Source: Eggerthellaceae bacterium | GTDB taxonomy: Bacteria > Actinomycetota > Coriobacteriia > Coriobacteriales > Eggerthellaceae | Direction: 5' to 3' | DNA: 5,780 nt | Assembly: GCA_900753095.1 (NCBI GenBank) | Contig: CAADXT010000125.1 | Span: 1 to 5,780, forward strand | Part shown: piece after piece, positions 1 through 4,367 of the stretch | How the letters are laid out: the number at the start of each line of letters is the position of its first letter | Numbering within the stretch: the first letter of the stretch is position 1 | Notes under the pieces: generated by a model | What the model saw: only the letters and a program-made list of their open reading frames with translations | Told to the model about the DNA's origin: nothing | Database searches by the model: none | Program-made: the position numbers and the translations under genes

Positions 1-1
1 C

Positions 2-853
2 GAGGCCGAGGCCATCAAGGCGGCTGTTGAACCCGATCAGATTTACATGGTGGTAGACGCCATGACCGGTCAGGACGCGGTGAACGTTGCCAAGGCGTTT
101 GCCGACCGCGTCGACTTCGATGGCGTGATCATGTCGAAGATGGACGGCGACGCCCGCGGTGGCGGCGCGCTTTCCATCAAGCAGGTTACCGGCAAGCCCA
201 TCATGTTCATCTCCCAGGGCGAGAAGCCCGATTCGCTTGAGCGCTTCCATCCTGATCGCATGGCCAAGCGCATTCTCGGCATGGGCGATGTGGTGAGCAT
301 CATCGAGTCCGCCTCTAAGCTGCGCGCTGAGGAGATCGAGCAGGAGGAAGCCGAGCGCATGGCACGCGGCAACCTCACCTTGAACGACTTCTTGCTCATG
401 AAGCAGCAGATCGGCAAGATGGGCGGCGTTCAGAAGCTTATCAGCGCGTTGCCCGGTGGCGACAAAGCCATGCGCGAGGGCCAGGTGAACGAGCATGCGC
501 TTGACGAGATGGCGGTTATCATCGGCTCCATGACCAAGCGTGAGCGCGAGCACCCCGAGATCCTCAACGGCTCCCGCAAGGCTCGTGTTGCGGCTGGCGC
601 TGGCGTGAAGGTGTTTCAGGTTAACCAGCTTTTGAAGCAGTTCACGGAAACCAAGAAGATGGTTCGTTCCATGATGAACGCCCAGGAAGCCCAAATGAAC
701 CGCAAAGGCAAGGGCAAGGGCAAGAAAGGGAAGAAGGGCAAGGGCGGCAGGCGTCGCATGGGCCTTCCCGGCATGGGCGGCATGTCTATGGCCGATGTGA
801 AGAAGATGCAAGAGATGATGAGCGGTCTTGATGATTCCGCTTTCAAGAGGTAA
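2..853 (+). CDS. ffh: Signal recognition particle GTPase Ffh (SRP54), 5'-truncated
   Basis: Ffh binds 4.5S/SRP RNA and hydrophobic signal sequences on nascent chains, and delivers ribosomes to FtsY at the membrane. The frame is open from base 2, so the N domain and the P-loop part of the G domain lie upstream; 283 residues are visible. Late G-domain motifs are present: VVDAMTGQD (residues 17-25), the base-binding SKMD (45-48; usually TKxD), GDARGG (49-54), and the HPDRMAKRILGMGD stretch (about 83-96). The methionine-rich M domain follows, with the RNA-binding segment NGSRKARVAAGAG (189-201) and VNQLLKQF, close to E. coli SRKQRIAAG. The C-terminus has a Lys/Gly/Arg-rich stretch (about 234-252) and then a Met/Gly-rich tail ending in a short helix-like segment. 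The stop is TAA, 80 bases before rpsP. The identity is secure; only the start is missing. Confidence 0.97.
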   Translation, partial: EAEAIKAAVEPDQIYMVVDAMTGQDAVNVAKAFADRVDFDGVIMSKMDGDARGGGALSIKQVTGKPIMFISQGEKPDSLERFHPDRMAKRILGMGDVVSIIESASKLRAEEIEQEEAERMARGNLTLNDFLLMKQQIGKMGGVQKLISALPGGDKAMREGQVNEHALDEMAVIIGSMTKREREHPEILNGSRKARVAAGAGVKVFQVNQLLKQFTETKKMVRSMMNAQEAQMNRKGKGKGKKGKKGKGGRRRMGLPGMGGMSMADVKKMQEMMSGLDDSAFKR

Positions 854-871
854 TATCAGTAATCGCTGTTT

Positions 872-904
872 GCGTCCCGTCTGGTTTCAGCCACTTCGGG
901 ATGC
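872..904 (+). promoter_or_regulatory. Stem-loop in the ffh-rpsP gap
   Basis: Bases 872-879 (GCGTCCCG) pair with 897-904 (CGGGATGC) over 8 positions with one G-U. Inside, TGG 882-884 can pair with CCA 891-893 around a six-base loop. What follows is TCTTAAAAGTTT rather than a run of T, so it is a poor intrinsic terminator. A leader structure, a processing site, or a weak attenuator between ffh and rpsP is equally possible. No convincing -35/-10 pair was found in this gap. The pairing is seen directly; any function is inference. Confidence 0.4.
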
Positions 905-916
905 TCTTAAAAGTTT

Positions 917-924
917 AGAAGGAG
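917..924 (+). promoter_or_regulatory. Strong Shine-Dalgarno of rpsP
   Basis: AGAAGGAG lies nine bases before the ATG at 934. It is among the best ribosome binding sites in the window, as expected for a ribosomal protein made in large amounts, and it fixes the rpsP start. The rimM site downstream is much weaker. Confidence 0.8.
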
Positions 925-933
925 TACAACTCG

Positions 934-1179
934 ATGGCAGTAAAGATTCGCCTCGCCCGTCACGGCGCTAAAAAGGCACCTTATTATCGTATCGTTGTAG
1001 CTGACTCTCGCGCTCGTCGTGACGGTCGCTTCATTGAGCAGGTTGGCGCTTACAACCCCTGCACCACTCCCAAGTTCGTAAAGATCGACCTTGAGAAGGT
1101 TGACAAGTGGATTGCTGACGGCGCTCAGCCCACCGATACCGTTGCACGCCTCATTGAGGCAGAGCGTAAGAACGCTTAG
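934..1179 (+). CDS. rpsP: 30S ribosomal protein S16 (bS16)
   Basis: S16 is a small-subunit protein that binds 16S rRNA and stabilises the body of the 30S during assembly. The 81-residue product has the normal family length. It begins with the diagnostic MAVKIRLARHGAKK, followed by YYRIVVADSRARRDGRFIE (residues 17-35) and GAYNP (38-42). The conserved GAQPTDTVARLI (63-74) is near the end. It lacks the extended C-terminal tail found in some actinobacterial S16 proteins. The ATG start is supported by a strong Shine-Dalgarno nine bases upstream. The stop TAG sits in TAGTGATG, which also holds both candidate starts of the next gene, so the two are probably translationally coupled. It heads the familiar rpsP-KH-rimM-trmD cluster. 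Confidence 0.98.
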   Translation: MAVKIRLARHGAKKAPYYRIVVADSRARRDGRFIEQVGAYNPCTTPKFVKIDLEKVDKWIADGAQPTDTVARLIEAERKNA

Positions 1180-1181
1180 TG

Positions 1182-1439
1182 ATGGCGGAATCCCGCGAAG
1201 ATATTTCGGGTTTGGTCGAGGCTCTGGTGATGCCTTTGGTCGACGATGCCGATGCGGTAAGCATCGATTCATTGGACACTGAAACGGGCGCTGTTCTTAT
1301 CGAGGTGCGCGTTTCCCAGGCAGATGCAGGCAAAGTCATCGGCCGTCAGGGTCGCGTTATCAAGGCAATCCGCACGCTTGCTCGCGCTGCGGGTTCCCGT
1401 CATGGTCTCGATGTTGAAGTCGAGCTTATCGACGAATAG
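1182..1439 (+). CDS. khpA: Single KH-domain RNA-binding protein, KhpA-like
   Basis: This is a small RNA-binding protein. In Firmicutes, KhpA pairs with KhpB (Jag/EloR) and affects cell division and elongation. The gene commonly sits between rpsP and rimM in Gram-positive bacteria. The 85-residue product is almost entirely one KH domain. The core is VIGRQGRVIKAIRTL (residues 52-66), with the RNA-gripping GxxG loop GRQG at 54-57, preceded by strands around 37-44 and followed by VEVELIDE. Two starts are possible: ATG at 1182 (chosen) or GTG at 1179, which overlaps the last base of the rpsP stop and adds one residue. No good Shine-Dalgarno is visible, which fits coupling to rpsP translation. The stop TAG lies 11 bases before rimM. 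The family is certain; the role in this organism is inferred from homologues. Confidence 0.93.
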   Translation: MAESREDISGLVEALVMPLVDDADAVSIDSLDTETGAVLIEVRVSQADAGKVIGRQGRVIKAIRTLARAAGSRHGLDVEVELIDE

Positions 1440-1450
1440 GTTCAGGTGCC

Positions 1451-1993
1451 ATGGGTTCTTGGACTAATGTTGCGGCTCTTTTGCGAGCTAAGACAAATGA
1501 AGGAGGGCTTTCCGTTAAACCAACGGAAGGTCTTCCTTTTTTGCTTGAAAAGGGGATGGAGGTAACGTTCGTCCCCCCGGTGCTGCGCATTCCCCGCACC
1601 GGTACCGTTGTCGAGGTTGAGGAAACCGCCGACGAACGCTATTTGGTATGGTTCGACAGCATCGACAATCGTACCGATGCCGAAAAGCTTGAAGGGCATT
1701 TCTGCCTTGTGCGCACCGATTCCCTGCCAGAAGGCTTTGCCGACAGGCAGGGAATCGACCTTACGGGCTTTACCGTGGTCAACGAAGACGGCTCTTCGAT
1801 AGGCAGCGTCCTTCGTATCGAGGAAAACCCCGCTCATGCCTTGCTTGTTGTGAAACGCGCTGACGCAGATTCCTCTTCTAAAGAAGGGGAAGACGAGGTC
1901 CTGATTCCCCTGGTTGATGAGTTCTTGGTGGCTATCGAAGAGGAAGCGGGGGAGATTCGCGTTTCCTTGCCTGATGGCCTGCTTGATTTATAG
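1451..1993 (+). CDS. rimM: 16S rRNA processing / 30S maturation protein RimM
   Basis: RimM binds S19 and helps the 30S head mature and 16S rRNA to be processed. The 180-residue product has the two expected parts. The N-terminal RimM barrel covers about residues 5-88, with WTNVAALLRA, GLSVKPTEGLPFLL (19-32), a VPP turn at 41-43, and FDSIDNRTDAEKLEG (68-82, matching the family's GIDDRTxAExLxG). A PRC-type barrel spans about 103-177, with IPLVDEFLVAIEEEAG (152-167) and the terminal GLLDL. The usual HGLKGE signature near the N-terminus is degenerate here (KTNEGGLSV). A Ser/acidic insertion, ADADSSSKEGED (137-148), lengthens the PRC loop. The ATG is preceded only by weak purine-rich matches. Codons 17-31 form a terminator-like RNA hairpin. 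The next gene's Shine-Dalgarno overlaps this stop codon. Confidence 0.93.
   Translation: MGSWTNVAALLRAKTNEGGLSVKPTEGLPFLLEKGMEVTFVPPVLRIPRTGTVVEVEETADERYLVWFDSIDNRTDAEKLEGHFCLVRTDSLPEGFADRQGIDLTGFTVVNEDGSSIGSVLRIEENPAHALLVVKRADADSSSKEGEDEVLIPLVDEFLVAIEEEAGEIRVSLPDGLLDL
1500..1542 (+). terminator. Terminator-like hairpin inside the rimM coding sequence
   Basis: Bases 1502-1516 pair with 1522-1536 without bulges: 15 pairs, of which three are G-U, closing a five-base loop (AAACC). A run of six T (1537-1542) follows at once, and A1500-A1501 can extend the pairing into it. This is the shape of a Rho-independent terminator on the + strand, yet it lies about 50-90 bases after the rimM ATG and encodes conserved protein. 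A translating ribosome would melt it, so it could end transcription only when rimM is poorly translated. The 5' arm also holds AAGGAGGG (1500-1507), a strong Shine-Dalgarno-like string with no start codon at a useful distance. The structure is seen directly; termination activity is inference. Confidence 0.5.
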
Positions 1994-1996
1994 GAG
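1991..1996 (+). promoter_or_regulatory. Shine-Dalgarno of trmD overlapping the rimM stop
   Basis: TAGGAG contains the rimM stop TAG and lies five bases before the GTG at 2002. The arrangement supports translational coupling of rimM and trmD and favours this GTG as the trmD start. Confidence 0.7.
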
Positions 1997-2001
1997 CTCA
2001 C

Positions 2002-2724
2002 GTGAAGATTGAAACGCTTTCGGTGTTTCCCCATTGCTACGACTCGGTTATGAACGAGTCGATCATGCGCATTGCCCAGGAAAAGGGACATCTCGACTTC
2101 AAAGCGCACGATCTGCGCGAATGGACGCACGACAGGCACCGCACCACCGATGACGAGCCGTACGGTGGCGGGCAGGGCCTCGTTATGAAATGCGAGCCGA
2201 TCTTCGAGGCGACCGACGAGCTGTTCGCCGCCGCCCCGAAGAAGCCCTACGTTATCTTCCTTTCCCCTACTGGGGAGCGCTTCGATGATGCGATGACGCT
2301 CGAGTTGGCCCAGCAGGATCATCTGTTCTTCATCTGCGGGCATTACGAGGGCATCGATGAGCGTGCATACACGCTGGCCGACAAGGTCATTTCCTTGGGA
2401 GACTACGTTCTTACCAGCGGCGAGCTTGCCTCCATGGTGGTGATCGATGCCGTGGTGCGCCGCATCGACGGCGTCCTGGGAGACGAGGGGAGCGCTGTAG
2501 ACGAAAGCTTCTACGACGGCCTTCTTGAGTATCCTCAGTACACGCGGCCCGCTACGTATCGCGATATGAAGGTTCCCGACATCTTGCTTTCGGGGCATCA
2601 TGCTAAAATCGCGCAATGGCGCCGCGAGCAAAGCCTTCTGCGCACCAAGAAGTGGCGCCCCGATTTGCTCGACGGCGCTAACCTTTCCAGCAAGGAGCGC
2701 GCTTTCCTCGACTCGCTCGAGTAA
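2002..2724 (+). CDS. trmD: tRNA (guanine-N1)-methyltransferase TrmD
   Basis: TrmD uses S-adenosylmethionine to make m1G37 next to the anticodon, which prevents +1 frameshifting. It is a SPOUT enzyme with a trefoil knot. The 240-residue product has normal length and a GTG start giving MKIETLSVFP. Motifs in order: HDRHRTTDDEPYGGG (43-57), LSPTG (87-91), CGHYEGIDER (112-121), SLGDYVLTSGELA (131-143), GVLG (157-160), GLLEYPQYTRP (173-183) and the VPDILLSGHHAKIAQWR tail. Arg153 matches E. coli Arg154. Counted without gaps against the E. coli protein from memory, the catalytic Asp169 position is Glu168 here (in DESF, with Asp167 beside it), and Gly140 of the cofactor loop is Ser139. Both keep the chemistry plausible. 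It follows rimM by eight bases. The expected rplS does not follow. Confidence 0.97.
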   Translation: MKIETLSVFPHCYDSVMNESIMRIAQEKGHLDFKAHDLREWTHDRHRTTDDEPYGGGQGLVMKCEPIFEATDELFAAAPKKPYVIFLSPTGERFDDAMTLELAQQDHLFFICGHYEGIDERAYTLADKVISLGDYVLTSGELASMVVIDAVVRRIDGVLGDEGSAVDESFYDGLLEYPQYTRPATYRDMKVPDILLSGHHAKIAQWRREQSLLRTKKWRPDLLDGANLSSKERAFLDSLE

Positions 2725-2731
2725 AGGCGAT

Positions 2732-2761
2732 TTGGCAGGGTTCCATGGTTTGCTCTATCAT
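2732..2761 (+). promoter_or_regulatory. Candidate sigma70-type promoter before lepB
   Basis: TTGGCA (2732-2737) and TATCAT (2756-2761) each match five of six bases of the -35 and -10 consensus and are 18 bases apart. Transcription would begin near 2768, about 45 bases before the lepB TTG. It lies in the 87-base gap after trmD, the longest gap in the window, and no terminator precedes it. A short inverted repeat, CCATG (2743-2747) / CATGG (2759-2763), lies across the spacer and the -10 and could be an operator or chance. This is motif matching only. Confidence 0.4.
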
Positions 2762-2795
2762 GGGAGCATTCGACTGTTGGCTTACGGCACCCTTG

Positions 2796-2801
2796 AAGGG
2801 A
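2796..2801 (+). promoter_or_regulatory. Probable Shine-Dalgarno of lepB (TTG start)
   Basis: AAGGGA lies ten bases before the TTG at 2812, and a second purine stretch, GGGATAGG (2803-2810), is closer. An in-frame TGA at 2794-2796 rules out a start further upstream, and the next in-frame candidates fall inside the membrane segment. TTG 2812 is therefore the reasonable start despite being a rare codon. Confidence 0.5.
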
Positions 2802-2811
2802 TGGGATAGGT

Positions 2812-3384
2812 TTGGACTCCGGACAACACGCCGGCGAGCATCGTCCCGGAATTATTAGGCGATTCCTCAATTTCATCATTTGCATCGCTATCGTCTTGGT
2901 GGCCGCATGGGGTATCAGGGCTTTTGTCGTAGAGCCGTTTGAAGTGCCTTCTGCTTCGATGGAAACCACCATCATGACGGGGGACAGGCTGTTCGCCGAG
3001 AAGGTCAGCTACCATTTTTCGGACCCGAAGCCGGGTGACATCGTGGTGTTCTCCGACCCGCAAGTTCCTTCGCGCGTCCTGGTGAAGCGCGTTATCGCCA
3101 CCGGAGGGCAAACCGTGAACTTGGTGAACGGTTACGTGTACGTCGACGGTGTAAAGCAGAGCGAGCCGTACACGCAGGGGCTTTCGTATCCGCTCTCGAA
3201 AACCGCCAACAACGTCTCAATCTCCTTCCCCTATACCATTCCCGCAGGTGAGGTTTGGGTAATGGGGGATAACCGCGAAAATTCCTCCGACTCTCGTTAC
3301 TTCGGCCCAATTGATTCCGATTCCATCTTCGGCAAGGCGCTGGTAACCTACTGGCCCCTCAACCGCATCGGGCTGTTGAATTAG
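2812..3384 (+). CDS. lepB: Signal peptidase I (type I leader peptidase, S26 family)
   Basis: This membrane-anchored serine protease cuts signal peptides from exported preproteins on the outer face of the cytoplasmic membrane, using a Ser-Lys dyad. The 190-residue product fits the short Gram-positive type with one anchor. A basic N-terminal segment (to about residue 17) is followed by a single hydrophobic helix at about 18-38. Box B is VPSASM (45-50), with catalytic Ser49. GDRLFAEKVSY (57-67) follows, then VLVKRVIATGG (89-99) with general-base Lys92. Box E is GDNRENSSDSRYFG (152-165). All catalytic positions are present. Translation probably begins at TTG. It follows trmD by 87 bases with a possible promoter of its own, and precedes glyQ by 32 bases. 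In many bacteria lepB follows rplS in this cluster; here rplS is missing. Whether other signal peptidases exist in the genome cannot be seen. Confidence 0.96.
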   Translation: MDSGQHAGEHRPGIIRRFLNFIICIAIVLVAAWGIRAFVVEPFEVPSASMETTIMTGDRLFAEKVSYHFSDPKPGDIVVFSDPQVPSRVLVKRVIATGGQTVNLVNGYVYVDGVKQSEPYTQGLSYPLSKTANNVSISFPYTIPAGEVWVMGDNRENSSDSRYFGPIDSDSIFGKALVTYWPLNRIGLLN

Positions 3385-3398
3385 TTCACATTCATCGT

Positions 3399-3412
3399 TT
3401 ATCGATAAGGAG
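3399..3412 (+). promoter_or_regulatory. Shine-Dalgarno of glyQ overlapping a 10-base palindrome
   Basis: AAGGAG (3407-3412) lies four bases before the glyQ ATG, a slightly short spacing. Its first two bases are the end of a perfect palindrome, TTATCGATAA (3399-3408). The palindrome could be a small operator or chance. The 32-base gap is far too short for a T-box leader, and no promoter is evident, so glyQ is probably read from upstream. Confidence 0.6.
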
Positions 3413-3416
3413 CATT

Positions 3417-4364
3417 ATGACTAACCACGAAGCAGGTAAGGCGAACGCCGATGCCTCTCAGGTGCTGACGTTCCAGGACATGATCCTGCGCCTTCAGCGC
3501 TACTGGGCAGATTTGGGCTGTGTGATCATGCAGCCGTACGATAACGAGGTTGGAGCCGGTACGTTCCATACGGCAACCACTCTGCGCAGCCTTGGCCCCG
3601 CAACGTGGAAAACCGCCTACGTTCAGCCATGCCGTCGTCCTACCGACGGCCGTTATGGCGAAAACCCCAACCGCCTTCAGCATTACTATCAGTTCCAGGT
3701 TCTCCTGAAGCCTTCTCCGGACAACGTTCAGGATCTCTACCTTGAGTCGCTCCGCGCCATCGGCATCGAAGTGGAAAAGCACGACATCCGCTTCGTGGAA
3801 GACGACTGGGAGAGCCCGACGCTTGGCGCATGGGGCTTGGGCTGGGAAGTCTGGCTCAACGGCATGGAAGTGACCCAGTTCACGTACTTCCAGCAGGTTG
3901 GCGGCTTCGAGTGCCGTCCCGTCCCCTCGGAAATCACCTATGGCCTTGAGCGCTTGGCCATGTACATCCAGGGCGTCGACTCGGTATACGACCTGGTGTG
4001 GGCGCGCGGCGCCGACGGCACGGTGTTCACCTACGGCGATGTGTTCCTGGAAAACGAGCGTGAGTTCTCGGCATACAACTTCGAGGTTGCCGACACCGAC
4101 CTGCTTTTCGGCGAGTTCGATCGCTATGAGGCGGAGTGCACCCGCGCTCTCGAGGCAAAGCTCCCGCTTGCTGCATACGATTACGTGCTGAAGTGCTCCC
4201 ATGCGTTCAACCTGCTTGATGCGCGTGGCGTTATCAGCGCAACCGAGCGCATGGGCTACATCCTGCGCGTACGCACCATTGCGAAGGCATGCTGCGCTTC
4301 GTACCTGGAGCATGTTGTTGGCCAGACCCCGGAGTCCGATGGCTCCGAGAAGAAGGGGGAGTAA
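3417..4364 (+). CDS. glyQ: Glycyl-tRNA synthetase alpha subunit
   Basis: This is the catalytic subunit of the alpha2beta2 glycyl-tRNA synthetase. It activates glycine with ATP and, with GlyS, charges tRNA-Gly in the cytoplasm. The 315-residue product is close to the family's usual ~300. LTFQDMILRLQRYWADLGC (17-35) and MQPYDNEVGAGTFHTAT (38-54) open the class II core. Motif 2 is PCRRPTDGRYGENPNR (71-86), followed by LQHYYQFQV. The glycine-site region EDDWESPTLGAWGLGWEVW (128-146) leads to GMEVTQFTYFQQVGG (149-163). Motif 3 is PSEITYGLERLAMY (170-183). The C-terminal helices include CSHAFNLLDARGVISATERMGY (260-281) and end in a short charged tail. The ATG is supported by AAGGAG. The stop lies three bases before glyS, typical of the paired genes. 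No stand-alone eukaryote-like GlyS/GRS1 is seen. Confidence 0.98.
   Translation: MTNHEAGKANADASQVLTFQDMILRLQRYWADLGCVIMQPYDNEVGAGTFHTATTLRSLGPATWKTAYVQPCRRPTDGRYGENPNRLQHYYQFQVLLKPSPDNVQDLYLESLRAIGIEVEKHDIRFVEDDWESPTLGAWGLGWEVWLNGMEVTQFTYFQQVGGFECRPVPSEITYGLERLAMYIQGVDSVYDLVWARGADGTVFTYGDVFLENEREFSAYNFEVADTDLLFGEFDRYEAECTRALEAKLPLAAYDYVLKCSHAFNLLDARGVISATERMGYILRVRTIAKACCASYLEHVVGQTPESDGSEKKGE
4351..4361 (+). promoter_or_regulatory. Shine-Dalgarno of glyS inside the end of glyQ
   Basis: The purine run AGAAGGGGGAG ends six bases before the glyS ATG at 4368 and lies within the last glyQ codons. This supports both the chosen start and coupled, near-equal synthesis of the two subunits. Confidence 0.7.
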
Positions 4365-4367
4365 CTG

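Noticed and set aside
854..933. A promoter for rpsP in the ffh-rpsP gap
   Set aside because: No -35/-10 pair with acceptable spacing and sequence was seen; only the stem-loop and the Shine-Dalgarno could be supported.
1556..1993. Internal ATG at rimM codon 36 after AAAAGGGG as an alternative rimM start
   Set aside because: The purine run abuts the ATG with no spacing, and the residues upstream (GLSVKPTEGLPFLL) match the RimM N-terminal barrel, so the 1451 start is kept.
1834..2631. A 265-codon open frame on the - strand opposite trmD and the end of rimM
   Set aside because: It is a shadow of trmD coding bias. The product shows no family motif and the + strand genes account for the sequence.
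2789..2800. CCCTTGAAGGG as a terminator or operator before lepB
   Set aside because: The arms are separated by one base, too tight for an RNA hairpin, and there is no T run. Its right arm is better explained as the lepB ribosome binding site.
3385..3416. A T-box or other riboswitch controlling glyQS
   Set aside because: The gap is 32 bases, too short for a T-box leader, and no such structure is visible in it.
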